A stretch of DNA of 64,000 bases from Edaphochlamys debaryana (GCA_016858145.1 JAEHOE010000235.1:26036-90035); one strand, 5' to 3'. Positions 22,195 through 35,600 are shown, counted from the first letter of the stretch. A program made the numbers and translations. The notes: a model not told the origin generated them from the sequence alone.

Positions 22195-25100
22195 TCAGAC
22201 CTCCGGTCTGGCCAACTCCTGAACCCCCCGCTCCGCCCCATCCGCTAGCTGTGTCGTCGGCGTGGCGGGCGGCGCAGCGCTCAGCGGCTGCAGCGCCTCG
22301 GGCCCTGCCGCCGCTAGGAGCCCTGGTGAGGCGCGGCCTCGCTCAACGCCGCCGCCCACGCGTCGCTGCCTCACCCGCGCGTGCAGTGCCCGGGCGTTGG
22401 CCAGCTGCGGCGCAGACATTCGGGTCAGCAGGGGGAAGGCGGCCGCATCCAGCCCTGGTGAAGCCGCAGCCGCTGCCATGCCTTGCCGCCCTCCTGCCGC
22501 CCACTGCTGCTGCTGCTCCGTGTGGGCTTCCAGGCGGTCCAGCTCCGCCATCAGCTGCAGGTGCCTCTCGCCGCGGGGCGGCGAGGCCACCGACGCGCGA
22601 GGGCCATCGGACCCTGGCAGGAGGCGCGGAGGCGAGGGGGAAGCGGCGCGTGCCGTCGTGGCTGCGTCGGGGCCCGGGCTCGCAGCGGGTGGGGCTGTGG
22701 GTTCAGCACCGCCTTGGCTCCGCGGGCTCAAGTGCTCGAGCTCAGGGCTCCGGCTGACCGGGTCCCGGCTCCTGCCCCGGCTTAGGTCCCCGCTTTGGTC
22801 CCCGCGCCGGTCCACACTCCGGTCCCTGCTGCCGCCTCTGCCCCGGCCCTGGCCCCGGTCCTGCCTCCAATCCCCGCGCCCGTCCCGGCTTCGGTACTGG
22901 TACCCGTCCCGGTCCCCCTCCGCGCTCCTGCTCCGGCTCCGGCCCCTGCTCTGGCCCCGGCTCCGGTCCCAGATCCGGTCTCGGCCCCGGGGGCGCGGAC
23001 CACCGGTCAAGACCACCGGGTTCCGCCCCTCTGAGCTCCTCGGGGCAGGGCTGTCATCCACCGCTGCCTGGTTGACGCCAGTGGCAGCACCCCGGACAGG
23101 CGGCGGCGGGCTGAGGGAGCCCCCGCCGCCGTCCCTCCCGCCATGGTCGCTCGGAGACGCCCCGCGGCGTCTGTCCACGCTCCTCCGCCGCTCCTCGCCG
23201 TCACCCCGCCTGCCGCTGTCCGCAACCCGGGTGCCGCTGCTGCCGGCCTCCTGGCTCCGACGGTTCGCGCTCGAGCAGCCGTCGCCACGAGGCTCTGGGC
23301 CACGACCGTCCGTGCCCCCAGCACCAGGCCCGCCGCCAGCCGCGTCATTGCCCCGGCCTTCGTCGCGCCTAGCCCCGGGCTCGGCCGCGCCTCCCCAGCT
23401 GCGTCCGTCCAGGCGCTGCGGTCGCTGCTGAGAGGCGCCGGCGCTGCCGCCCCGGCCGACCCCGTCAGTTGGGCGGCCGAAGCGATCGCTGTCGGCGTCC
23501 CTCGCCACGCCCTCGCACGGGAGCGTGGCGGAGTGTCCGTCGAAACCCTGGTTTGCTGCACCGCCACCTGCAGCAGCGGTGACGGGCGAGCCCGGCCGCG
23601 CCCTTGCCGCGCTGTCCTCCCCCCGCTGCGCCGGGCCGTCCTGGGCAACCGCGGCGGCCGCGGCTGCGGCCTCAGCCTCGGCCTCAGCCTCAACCGGGGC
23701 ACGCTCGGATGCGGCTGCGAGCCCAGTCGCTGCCGCTGCGGCGCCGCCAGGGACAGCGGCCTCGGCTGCTGCTGCGAAGCCGGCCGACCCAGTCGTGCCC
23801 ACCTCAACGCAGGCGCCGAACACGGGCGATTCGCCGGTGTTGTAGCAGGCCCAAGTCGGCGGCGCGCCCTCGCCTGGCAGGTTCTCGGCCTGCCTCCAGT
23901 CCTCGACCGGCAGCCCTCTGGCCCTGTCCTCCGCCGCCCGTGCCGCTGCGACCTCCTTCAAGGCTTTCCGCAGGGACCTGTGGTCATCGGGATACTTCTT
24001 ACGAAAGTCCCTCCGCTTCTCCTCGTGAGACCAGGCCCCGTCTGGCGACGGCCAGTCCTTTTCGTACAGGGCAGACATGGACAAAATTTGTACCCGCCGC
24101 CGGTCGCCCTCTTCGTTGACGCCCTGCATTGGCTCCGGTCCGCCCGCCTCGCCGTCGCGCCGCTTCAGGGCTTGCGGGCTGGCGTGCGGGGACCACGGGG
24201 GCGTGGGCCTGACACCAGGCTCAGCGCCGGATGGGTGAGCGGAGGAGGGTGCGGCCGCGAGAGAGCTGCGGGGCCCATCCCACGGAGTAGAAGGCAGGGG
24301 CATGGACACGGCCGCCGGCAGTCGGACGGTGGGCGTGGGTTTGAGCGGGGAGCGCGGGGGCGTGGGCGGGTTTGCGCCCGCGGCCCCAGGCGGGGTGCGA
24401 TGGGCCGGCCCAGAGGTGGTGCCCGCAACAGTGGCCGCAGCACTGGCAGTGCCGAGTGCTGCCTGCGGTGGCGGGGCTGGATGCGGCTTCTGCCCCAGCC
24501 CGTCTGCAGCAAACACGGAGGGCGCAGCGGCGGCTTGCGCCGACGCCACTGCGGCCGTGGCCGGCAGCGACGATGCGGCGGCGGTCAGGAGCGGCGTGGC
24601 GGATGCTGGCGGCTGGGAGGATAGCCTTTGGCCGGCGGGGAGCGCAATGGCGGTGACGCCGAGAGGGGAGCTTTCCAGGTCGAAGGCCGTGTGGTCGAGA
24701 CCCGCAGGAATGGCCGCCGCGAAGGGGCTGGGCAGCGGGGCGCTGCCAGCTGCAGGCCCTGCCTCGAGCGATTCATTATCGCCAGCTCCAGCGGATGCAG
24801 ACCTCAGCGTCTGCTCGTGCCCCGCCTCCGCCTGGCCGCCAGTGCTCCTCCCCACGCCAGGACACGCTCCGGCAGCCTCTGCAGCATGCGCTGCGGTGGG
24901 GTCCAGCTGTGCGGCCGCCTCAGCGGAGGCCAGCGCCGCCGCCGCTGTTGCGGGTTGCGGAGGCGGCCGCGTCCCTCCCCCGATGGGGCTCCGCTTCGCT
25001 GCCGGCTTCTTCCGCACCGGCACCGCTGGCCGCTGGGCGGGGCTCGCCTGGTCTGGCACCCCTGCCGAGGCGGCTGGGGGTGAGCTCCGCGGGGGACCTT

Positions 25101-28088
25101 GCGGTGACGGACACAAGCTGGCGGCGGGCTCCGAAGCGCCAGCGTGCTCGATGGCTGCGGCCTGCGTCGCTGCTGCCGCCCTCTCGGCCGCCACCCCTGC
25201 CGCTGCCGTGCGTGCGGCCGCTGCAGCAGCTCGTTCCGCCGCCACCCCTGCTGCCGCCGCGCGCTCGACCGCCGTTGCCGCTGCCACGGCTCTGGCCCGC
25301 GGCGTACTGTCGAGCGCAGCGGGGAACGCAAGGGACGACGCGGCCGGCGGAGCCGTCTGACGGGGGACGGCAGCCGCGTGCGAGCCTGACGGCACCCGCT
25401 GCCCAAGGCTGGGCGCTGAGCTCTGACGGGCAGGGGCGAGCGGCGTCGCGGTAGGGGCAGCAGCAGAGGCGGGGCTGCCTGACAGGCGGCCCTGAGACGG
25501 CCCGGGCTGGCTAGCACCTCGGACGTTGCGGGGGCTGGTGGCGGCACCTGCTCGTGCCAGCTGCGTGCCGGTCCGCAACCATGACGGCCCCTGCCGCTGA
25601 GCTGGCGACTGAGGCTGCGGCCGCGACTGAGGCTGCCCATCAGACACTGACTGCTGCTGCGGTCGCTGCCCCTGCCCCCGGAGCTGCAGGTGGGGCTGGC
25701 CTTGAGGCCGCGTCTGCAGCTGCCGCTGAGCTGCAGGGGACGGCATCTCGCGCTCGGGGCCGCCTTCCAGGTGCGGTTCCGGCCCTGACGAGCCCTGCGC
25801 CGGCACCGGGCGGCCCTCGTGAGGTGTTGCTCGAGGCAAGGCCGAGCCCCCAGCTGTGCCCTGCGCTGCGCCCGCATCCACCCGGCGAGGACCCTGCTTG
25901 GCCGCCGAGCTCTGGCCTATGGTCTGCGGCCGAGACGGCGGCTGCTGCTGTGCAGGCGGGCGTGTGGGCGACGGGTCCCGGGCGCGGGCCGGCGGCGATG
26001 GCTGTGGCATAGCCTGCTCCGGCTGCTGTTGCGGCGCTGGTGAGCGGCAGGAGCCAGCCGGGCCCAAGTCAGCCTCTGGCGCTGCCGCTCCCCCTGCCAC
26101 TTGCCCGCCCAGCTCTTCATCAAGCACGGGCCCGGGGGCTGAGAACGCCGCCAAGCCGTTGCTCGAGTCCGGGTCTTGCTTGATCAGGGCGCCCACCGTC
26201 AGCCCCTCTGATGCCTCGGGCTTGACCTGCGGCGGCCGTGCGTCCCGCAGCTTGACGACCACCTCGCGGCCGTCGTCAAGGAACATGACGTTGCGCATGT
26301 GAACCCGCCGCTTCGCCGGAGGGGTGGGCAGACCAGCCTGGCCAGACCGCTGACCCCGCGGGGGCGGCGAGCTGGGCCGCCACCGCTTGCGCGCTCCGGG
26401 GCTCCCGGCGCCTGCGGATGCGGCCCCGCCCAGCCCGTCATCGCCTGTGGGCTCTTCTGTGTCCTCCGAGCTCTCGGCCGCCGTTGGCGACTGCGGCGAG
26501 GTTGCTGGGACAATGGCCGTGTTTGGCGGCGGGGGTGCGGAGGGTCCGGCCTCGGCCACGGCCTCGCCCTGCAGCGGCGGCGCGTGTTGCTGGGAGGCCC
26601 TGGCGGGCGGGTGCTCGCCAGAGCCCGAGCGGCTTGCCGGCTGCGATGCTGAGCCGGGCACACGACGCATGGCCTCAGCGACCAATCTGTCGGCCCGAGC
26701 CTGGTGGATGGTCTTGGTGGCGGCGAGCCCTCGCCGAGGTGTCGCGGCGGCACCGTCTGCCGCCGGCTGTTGCCGACCGGCGGGCCCCAAGGCCATGGTA
26801 GCCGGCCCCAAGGCCGCGCCGGCAGAGGATGGGCCTGCCCCTGCTGGCGCCGACGCCTCTTTCTGCAGCATCTCCTCCACGACCGCGGGTTTGAAGGGCT
26901 GCAGCCGTGCGGCATGCTCCCGCCACTCCGCGTCGGGCATCCGGGCGTGCTTCTGGGCGGGAGGTAAACGGGACAGGGAAAAGAGGGCTTGATGGTATAT
27001 GGCCCATGGTCACCGGAGCAAGGGGCAAAGCAGGGACCCGAGAGCATACTTCTCATCACCACACCGGTGCGAGGATCCTTGCGGTTGAGGTTGCGGTCCA
27101 TCCTTGCGGGACTAACACAGGCACAGCCCCAGGCTCCGTGGGCCAGCAACAAGCCCGCCTGTTCCTTTCACCTGCAGCTCCCGGTGAAGCAGCTCCCTCA
27201 GAGCGTCATCGCCCGTCGCTTGCCGCCTCGCCAAGTGCCGGGGCCGCATCCAGCCCGGAGCCGTCACGACTGAAGCCGGGGAGCCGCCACTCCCGCCGCC
27301 GTCGCTGCTGCCTGCACCTTGACGCTGCCCCGCCGGCCCAGATGGTGTCGGCCCTGGCTCCTGCGCCCCCAGCGCCCGCTGTCCAGCCGGTTGCTGGCCG
27401 CCGGTTTCGCTCGCCTGACTGCTGGTGATGATGTCCTGGGCAGCCCTCAGCACACGCAGGTGTTGCATGGTGAAGCGAACCTGGCAACGGGCGGGGCGAC
27501 GGCACCATCAATGAGATCCCGCCGCAAGGGCACGCTCACAATGGCGGGGACCGACAAGCAGATGTGCCCTCGCCGTGGCTCACCTCTGCGTGCGTCCAGT
27601 GACGAATGTCGCCCCGCAGCAGGTGCCCCGCCGCCTCCACACACGCCTGGCGCCACTGCGCGTCCGTGGGCTCCTCCTCGAGCACGGAGGCCAGGGGGAG
27701 GGAGCAGGACACGCCGCGGGGGCCCTCCACGCAAACGGACTCGCCATCCTCTGGGGACACAGCGGTTGGGAGAAGGGGCAAGTCGATGAGCGGCGGCCCT
27801 GGAAACCTGATGGCCGACCAAGCCTCAACCTTGCTCACCAAAGCTTATCAAGCGGCGCGCAGCGACGCTTCCGCCGGCGAGGGTGACGCACACGATGGCT
27901 CCCCGAAGGCTCGCCGCACCGTAGGGCAGCCCCAGTGCCGCAAGATCCCCGCAGACATCGCTCAGCTCAAGAAGACGACCTCTCGTCAGGGCAAGCTTGC
28001 TGAACAGCGCCTCGGAGGGTTGGATACCGCATTTGAGGACTCTGCGCTGCTTAGGTTTCTCCTTGACCGGGAGCTGAGACTGGGCCAT
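22195..28088 (-). CDS. Gene C: divergent 1,827-aa family member with an Arg/Ser-rich tract
   Basis: Exons 28088-27839, 27750-27584, 27480-27172, 26952-22195 (TGA); 5,484 nt in phase. The first three exons match A and B in order, phase and motifs (LPYGAASLRGAIVC, then EEPTDAQWRQACVEAAGHLL, then RFTMQHLR), and exon 4 opens with MPDAEWREHAARLQPF. The rest of exon 4 is mostly unlike A and B. It has a basic, ordered-looking stretch near 26200-26310 (VHMRNVMFLDDGREVVVKLR) and one diverged module (EPMQGVN, then AWSHEEKRRDF, near 23960-24140). An RS/RG-rich region follows at about 22740-23010, with many SR, DR and RGR units, as in splicing-type SR proteins. The protein stops before the winged-helix-like C-terminus seen in A and B; that part survives only in the adjoining pseudogene. 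Function unknown; RNA association is inferred from the RS tract alone. Confidence 0.7.
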
Positions 28089-29151
28089 GCATCTAGCGTT
28101 TTCAGGACAAGTCCGGTCTCCTCCGGCCTCAGCCCGCGAAGGACTCGCTGGTCAGCATGCTCCTCCGCTCTCGAGCGACTGGTCGCTGAACGATTGATCA
28201 CGTTCTATGAGGTATAGCCTCTCCAGGCTGCGGTGAAAAGCGAAAGGCGCGATGCCTGGGCGTTGGCACCCCGTGCAGGCGGTTCGCGGCCAGGCGTCCA
28301 GGTGGCTGAGGCAGAGTACCGGTACTGTAAGGGCACGCTTGAATTATTGCAAGGTGGTGTTATACTGCGGCAGTAGAACGACAGTCGGGCGTGCCCGAGC
28401 CAGCCGCAATCTCCCGCCCTGCAATCTCCCGCCCTCTCCGGGCTCTCCCCGAGCGCCCCCGCCCTCCGTCTCGCTGGGTCTCGACACATTTACCCCCTCT
28501 CCCCACTCCTCATGACAGCCTCCGGCAATGAAGAACCGGACAGAAGCTGGAAGTGTTGCAAACACAGGCCAAGCGACAGCGTGCAGCCCCTGACCTCCCT
28601 CCTCTTCCAAGCCAAGCGTGCCATCGTGCTCTGCGCTGCATAGCGCTTTGCTTTCAACCCTTCTCTTCCAGTGGAGTTCATCTGATGATAGCTTCGTACT
28701 GTTCATCCTGGGCGGACTGGGCAGCGCTATCTGGTCTGGCCATGGAGAGGAGCTGCCGTCCGGCGCTCCGGCCCATGAAGCAGACGGGCTTCGCTGGCGG
28801 AGGTAGGGTGGGACGCTCGGAGCGGACAAGGTGGAGGGCTGCGGAGCGCACACGGACGTCGGGTGTCAGGTCCCCCCCCTTGATTGATCGGCAATTCGGC
28901 ATCTGCGGACGTCCACACCATCCTCCTCGCCCAGCCTAGTTGGATGTGCCCGTGCTACATACTGTCCTACTGGCGCTCAAGGATGAAGGCAAAAGCGGGG
29001 GCAAGGGTGGCAGCGGCGAATTCCCGGCGTGCAAGAGGAAGGTTAGCAAAGCCAGGAAGGGGGCATGTAGGCTGGAGCCTGGAGGAGGGTTCACCCTGTG
29101 GTGACGGGCAAGGAAGGCCTTTTGGCAAGGGACGCAGTCTCAAGGAGACCC
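28089..29151. other. Intergenic region upstream of gene C
   Basis: I see no convincing gene. Open frames here lack splice-site support and have mixed codon use. It should hold the promoter of gene C and, at its far end, the 3' UTR of the next minus-strand gene. A run with lower GC content near 28330-28380 might be promoter-like. Confidence 0.4.
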
Positions 29152-29156
29152 TTACA
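29152..29156 (-). terminator. Candidate poly(A) signal TGTAA for the 27-exon gene
   Basis: The minus strand reads TGTAA about 540 bases after the stop at 29696. Bases 29157-29695 would be its 3' UTR; nothing else is visible there. Confidence 0.45.
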
Positions 29157-29695
29157 TGTTTCCCCATATACGGTAGCCTGCCACGCACGGGGGGGGCGGG
29201 GCACACCGCCGCAATCCGAGTGCAGGGCCGACTGTACAGCTTTCATACGGAGATAAGCGCTGCAAGCTCGATGCCGCTGGGCATCGAAACTAACAGCCCT
29301 CTGCCCTCTGGGCCAAAACTCGACATTTCCCACATCACTTTCATGGAAGCTTATGTAGCGCGTACTAACAGTGTCATCCGAGACGGTATGCTGTATGCAC
29401 CAAAGCCGTGACTAACATGACCGTGCTTGCATCTCTGACCTACCCTGCAAGCAACCACCCACACTACGTAGGCGTCTTCATTCGTCAACGCTGGATGCTC
29501 ATACTGTCCGGATAGAACGGATCCCTTCTGTGCACGAGACCAGAGGCGTGCCTGACTCAAGCCAGCGCTCCTACACATCAGACCTGAGCCAGCAGTAGTG
29601 TCGGCTCATTCTGTCAACTTCAGGAATCCTCCCTTCATATCCAGCACACCTGAATCTACGAAATTGAGCTGGATCCAGGTACTTGCCGGGTTCGT

Positions 29696-32600
29696 CTACA
29701 GAGCCATGCGGCGGGTGGCAGCCCGGCGCCGCTTGGGATCCGGAAGCGGAATCTGGGTGCCGGGCGCCGAGTTGATGAGGTTCGCGGCGCAGGGCTTGGG
29801 GTCATAGTTGTTCAGCCTGGAGGTGGGAGGAAGCGGGAGGTTGGGGGAGCCGTAAGGACCGGCGACACGGGCTGCGGCTAGGGTACTCTTGCCGCTAAGA
29901 GGTGGGAGAGGGAGACGGGCCACAGCACTCTGCGGTGCTGCTGCTTGGAGCCTGGATTTCAGCGCGCTTACTTGTCATAGTAGGAGGCAAGCGAGTTGAT
30001 CTGGGTGCCGGTGTAGAGGCCAGTGTTGGTGGCAAAGTTCCAGGCAGCGAACTCGCCGCGCTGGTGGATCACCTCCGCCATCCACTTGGGCTCCACAATG
30101 TAGCCCGCCTTGGTGGCAATCTGTGGCGGGATGATGTGTACGGGATGTCAGGGTTCAGAAGGATGTGTATGGCATGTCAGTTCATGGAGCTTTGCCTATT
30201 CCGGGCTGGACCAGGACGGTTTGCACGGACACCGCATCAGCCCCCGCATCAGCGCCCACGCGCATGCATGCATCTTGCCCAGGCAGACCCCCTGCCCACG
30301 GACCTCGTTGGACAGCAGCTGACGCAGGAGCTTGGCCAGGTCGGTCTTCTCATCGTTGATGATGTTGATGACGTATTGGAACTGTACCAAGAAAAACGGG
30401 CCGGACCGAGGAGTCAGTTGCATGCGTGACCCATCCCGACAGCAGAGGAGGCATGGCATGCAACAGGCACGCCCAAGCAAGGTCCGTTGGCACGGACTCA
30501 CTCACCTTCCAGTTCTCAGAGCACTTGGTCTCAAGGCTCGCCTGGCCACCCTTGCACGCAGTGATGTAGGTCTCGTTGCGGGGGAAGTGGAGAACGTCCG
30601 TACGCATGTAGCCCTTGGGCGCGATCAGGGCATCCAGGATGGGCAGGAACTCCGGGCGCGTGTACTGCGTCCTGGTGTCGGTGATGCAGTTGGCAGCCTG
30701 GTTCTTCCTGCAAGGCGCAAGTCGGACAGTGGATCAGGTTGAGAGAATGGTACAAAAAGGATTCAAGGATGCTGATGTATCCCTCCACCCGGCAAGCTGC
30801 ACATGGCCTCACCCCACAGGGGGATGCCCTTTCGAGTCAAAAGCCCTATGCTGCTCACCAGAAGCCCAGGGTGTGGCCGCATCCGGCGAGGTCGTTGTTG
30901 TTGGGGCGGTACGGGAAGTTGACAACGAAGTTGTTCCCCTCGTTGGCGGTGGCGGGGACCGGGTAGTTGGGCAGCACCAGGTCGAAGTTGTTGGCCACAC
31001 CCGTGGTGGTCTGGCCGTTGGGGTGCTCGTCGCACTGGAAGGTCAGCGGCGTCACCGTGTATTGGCCGCCAGAAACCACGGTGGCCGAGAAGGCGCCGTC
31101 GATAGAGGTGACGGTGGCGGTGGTGACGGGCGCACCGTTCACGATGATGAAGCTGCCCGTATCGGGGACGGCCGTGATGACCACCTTGATCGCGCAGGGG
31201 AAGGTGCGGTCCTCGGTGGGCGAGTACTGCACGGTGTTGTCGAAGGGCTGGTTCATCTCAATCCAGATCTGACCCGAGAGGTTAACTGTCGATTTCCCAA
31301 CTGAGAGGCAAGGTACGTTGATGGTGGCGTCGTTGGCGCACATGTCACCGGTGCCGAAGGCGGAGATGAGCTGGGCCACGGACTGAGAGCGGATCTTCTT
31401 GTAAAGATTGGCGTCGAAGGTGAAGTAGGGGGGCGTCGAGGGCTTGGGGTCGACAATGAAGGTCACTGGGAAGGGGGGCGGGGCAGGCAGGGGGATGCGG
31501 CAAGAGCATGTGGGCGGGGCACGTATCAAGGCAACAGGGCGTCCTAGGTTGAGGCTTTCGAGACACGGTGGTGGGAGCTTGAGGCGAGCAGTCCTGCCCA
31601 CGTCCTCTGCGCCCCATAAGCTGCCCGCACAGCCTCTCACCATCCCCTAGGTCGAAGGAGTAGGTGGGGATCGTGAAGAGGCCGCCGGAGTACAAATCGG
31701 AACTTCCGGTCACGGTGCTTGTGACATTGATGTCACTGTCGTTGGGCCAGTTGGCGTGTGCGGGGCAGGTGTCTTGCGGGAGCTCAGCGCGGAAGTCGAA
31801 GTCCACGGGGCCCTGGAGCTTGAAGGTGCGGGTGATGTAGAAGGGGGTGGGGATGGTGACAGAGGTCGAGGTGACAGTGACGGCGCCCTGGACAGGGACA
31901 GTGGGGTCTGCCAGGACGTCGTAGGCGGCGCCGTCGGCCATAGAGGGGGTGACGGAGCTGCCGGGCGGGATGTTCTTGACGGTGAAGCACCACTTGTCTC
32001 CAGAGACAGTGGGCCCCGAGGTGATGGTGCCGAGGGTGGCGCTGAGGCTGACGGCGGAGGAGAAGCAGGTGGTGGTCTTCTCCAGGTCCAGGTCGGCTGG
32101 GGGAGGGGGCGTGGGGAGGCAAGCGCGGGGCAGGGGGGTTAGGCATGAGGCAGTTCAGTGCAGACGAATTACAGAGCGTGTCTGCCTAGGGCCAGCGCCC
32201 GCCCAGGCCTTCCCAGCACCCAAGGTGTAAAGCCTGCTGGGAGCCGCCCCACCTGTGGTGATATCGTTGTTGAGCTCCCACTTGGTCTGGCCGCACGCGG
32301 TGGCCGGAAGCAATCCGACAGTTAGACACACCGGGGTGGTCTCACCGCACTGGGGACAGGAAGGAGGAAAGGGCGAGGGCAGGGTGAGCCACCACGCGCA
32401 GGCTTACCGGGTCTGTGCTTCACACGACAAGGCCCAACCTCCATAGGAGTGTGCTGAACCCAACTGCTGAACCCAGCACCCACAGCACGGCCCTACGCAA
32501 CGAGTGTTTCAACATGCAAGTACCCGAGCCTCGCCCTACCAGGTCTGCCTTGAACAGGTCCATCAGGTCCCCGCTGGTGGTGCGGAAGAAGTCAGCGTGA

Positions 32601-35600
32601 GTGTCCAGAAGGTTCGAGGAGGTTGCCAGCGTGGCGGCCAGGGCTGCGTGGGGGCAAAAGCAGGAGGAGTTAGCGCAAGCGCGCAACGAAGAATGCAAGA
32701 ACAGGGGGCAACTTGAACCAAACAACCACAGGCGAATGTAGCACTAGCCCTCGGACTCACGGTCAGTCCCAAGCGCAATGCCAGACTTTGTGAAGGTGCC
32801 AGCAACGTTGTCGAAGGCCGGCGCCTCGAGCAGCTCAGTGCCGATAGAGACTTGGGCGTAGGTGGGCACGTCGGGGAACTTGGGGAAGGAGGCCGAGATG
32901 GAGGTGACGCTGCCCTCAAGCAGGTTGCACTTGTCGGCGGTGGGGGAGGTCTTGGAGGGGGAGGCGCGCAGGTCGTAGCGGACCATACCGGCCACAGAGA
33001 AGGTCCTGGTCACCTTGGTCGTGTCCACGGTCCAGGCAGCCGTGTTGGACGACTCCGAGTCGCTGGTGCCCGAGACGTAGGAGGCGGTGGTCGACTCGAG
33101 GGCCTCGGCGCCCACGGTCAGCGTGATGCCGGGGGGGATGCGGTCCAGGTTGGAGTCAAAGGCGTAGGCGCCAGCGGTCTGGCCGGTGAGCGCCTGGTCC
33201 GCGGTGTCGATGGTGACCGGGCTGGTGGCGGAGGGGTTGGCCACGTTGGGCGCAGACAGCGTGAAGGTGACGGCCTCGCAGGTGAAGGCGGGCTTGTCGT
33301 CCGGGCTGTTGGGGAAGCTCCACTCGATCTGTGGGGAGCAGTCCGGGAAGCAAGGCAGAGGGGGTCAGCCGGGCAGCCGGAAAGCCAACTGTATGAAGGC
33401 GGCATTTATACACAAAGCAGCCCCTCAGGAAAGCCGTAGACAGGAGGCGCTTGGGGAGAGGCTTGCAGGCAACCGCTCCCCGCCCGCCAGCTCCTGGCCG
33501 GCCCGCCGGTCTCCCCTTGACCTCCCGACAGACAGCCACACTCACGTTGCCCCCCGCGGTGATCGGCCGAACGCCGAGCGTGAGGCACACGGCGTAGTCC
33601 GCGAGGCACAGGTTCGAGATTGTGACGTCGTTGGTGGTGGTGCTGCCCAGGAACACGGTGCGCAGGTCGGGGGTGGTAGTCAGGAAGGTGGAGCTCGAGT
33701 CATCGATGCGGCTGGCAGAGCTGGGGAGGGCCGAGGTCGTGGCGTACATGGCTGCGGGTGGGAGGGAGGAAGAGCGCGAGCGCACAGGGGCGGTAAAGGC
33801 AAGCACAGGGGTCAGTTGGGTGGAGCGCTTGGCTCGCAAGGAAAGCGGGCGGGATTAGCTAGAAGACAACCTCGCCACGCAACCCCAGCCATGCCCCCCG
33901 CCTGCCAACACAGGCCGCCACGGGACTTCCAGTCCTAGGCGCACCCTCCCACACCCCGAGCCGCCTCACCGGCCGAGCCCAGCTCCAGAGACTGCTCGAA
34001 GGTGCCGTCAGCCGCAAGGGACAGGGGCGTGGTGCTGTCGTCGGTGCACGTCGAATCCACGCACACCTTGGCGAACGTGGTCGAGGGGAAGGCGGGAGAC
34101 CAGTCGGGGATGTTGAAGAAGGCGCGGGTGGCGGTGGCGCAGCTGGCGGGGGCGAAGGTGTTGGTCTTGGTGGCGTGCATATCGTAGCGAAGCGCACCCT
34201 TGACCTTGAACTGACGAGTGACCTTGGTCGTGTCCACGGTCCAGGCAGCCGTGTTGGACGACTCCGAGTCGCTGGTGCCCGAGACGTAGGAGGCGGTGGT
34301 CGACTCGAGGGCCTCGGCGCCCACGGTCAGCGTGATGCCGGGGGGGATGCGGTCCAGGTTGGAGTCAAAGGCGTAGGCGCCAGCGGTCTGGCCGGTGAGC
34401 GCCTGGTCCGCGGTGTCGATGGTGACCGGGCTGGTGGCGGAGGGGTTGGCCACGTTGGGCGCAGACAGCGTGAAGGTGACGGCCTCGCAGGTGAAGGCGG
34501 GCTTGTCGTCCGGGCTGTTGGGGAAGCTCCACTCGATCTGTGGGGAGCAGTCCGGGAAGCAAGGCAGAGGGGGTCAGCCGGGCAGCCGGAAAGCCAACTG
34601 TATGAAGGCGGCATTTATACACAAAGCAGCCCCTCAGGAAAGCCGTAGACAGGAGGCGCTTGGGGAGAGGCTTGCAGGCAACCGCTCCCCGCCCGCCAGC
34701 TCCTGGCCGGCCCGCCGGTCTCCCCTTGACCTCCCGACAGACAGCCACACTCACGTTGCCCCCCGCAGTGATCGGCCGAACGCCGAGCGTGAGGCACACG
34801 GCGTAGTCCGCGAGGCACAGGTTCGAGATTGTGACGTCGTTGGTGGTGGTGCTGCCCAGGAACACGGTGCGCAGGTCGGGGGTGGTAGTCAGGAAGGTGG
34901 AGCTCGAGTCATCGATGCGGCTGGCAGAGCTGGGGAGGGCCGAGGTCGTGGCGTACATGGCTGCGGGTGGGAGGGAGGAGGAGCGCGAGCGCCCAGGGGC
35001 GGTAAAGGCAAGCACAGGGGTCAGTTGGGTGGAGCGCTTGGCTCGCAAGGAAAGCGGGCGGGATTAGAAGACAACCTCGCCACGCAACCCCAGCCATGCC
35101 CCCCGCCTGCCAACACAGGCCGCCACGGGACTTCCAGTCCTAGGCGCACCCTCCCACACCCCGAGCCGCCTCACCGGCCGAGCCCAGCTCCAGAGACTGC
35201 TCGAAGGTGCCGTCAGCCGCAAGGGACAGGGGCGCGGTGCTGTCGTCGGTGCACGTCGAGTCCACGCACACCTTGGCGAACGTGGTCGAGGGGAAGGCGG
35301 GAGACCAGTCGGGGATGTTGAAAAAGGCGCGGGCGTTGGCGTCGGTGCAGCTGGCGGGGGCGAAGGTGTTGGTCTTGGTGGCGCGCATGTCGTAGCGAAG
35401 CGCACCCTTGACCTTGAACTTCCTCGTCACCTTGCAGGGTATGGGTTAAGAGGGGAAACATCAGGTTGGCAAGCGTGCGCAGCGGACTTGCAACCTAACC
35501 TCAGCACTTGGATACAGCCCGGCGGAGCCCTTGCCCGGCTGCGGAGCTAAATGTTATGCTCCGGCCGCCCACCTTGAGGTCCGAGACGGTGTATGCCGTC

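Noticed and set aside
28344..28853. 169-codon minus-strand ORF upstream of gene C
   Set aside because: Composition is Ser/Arg/Pro-mixed, there is no domain or paralogue, and it lies in the presumed promoter region.
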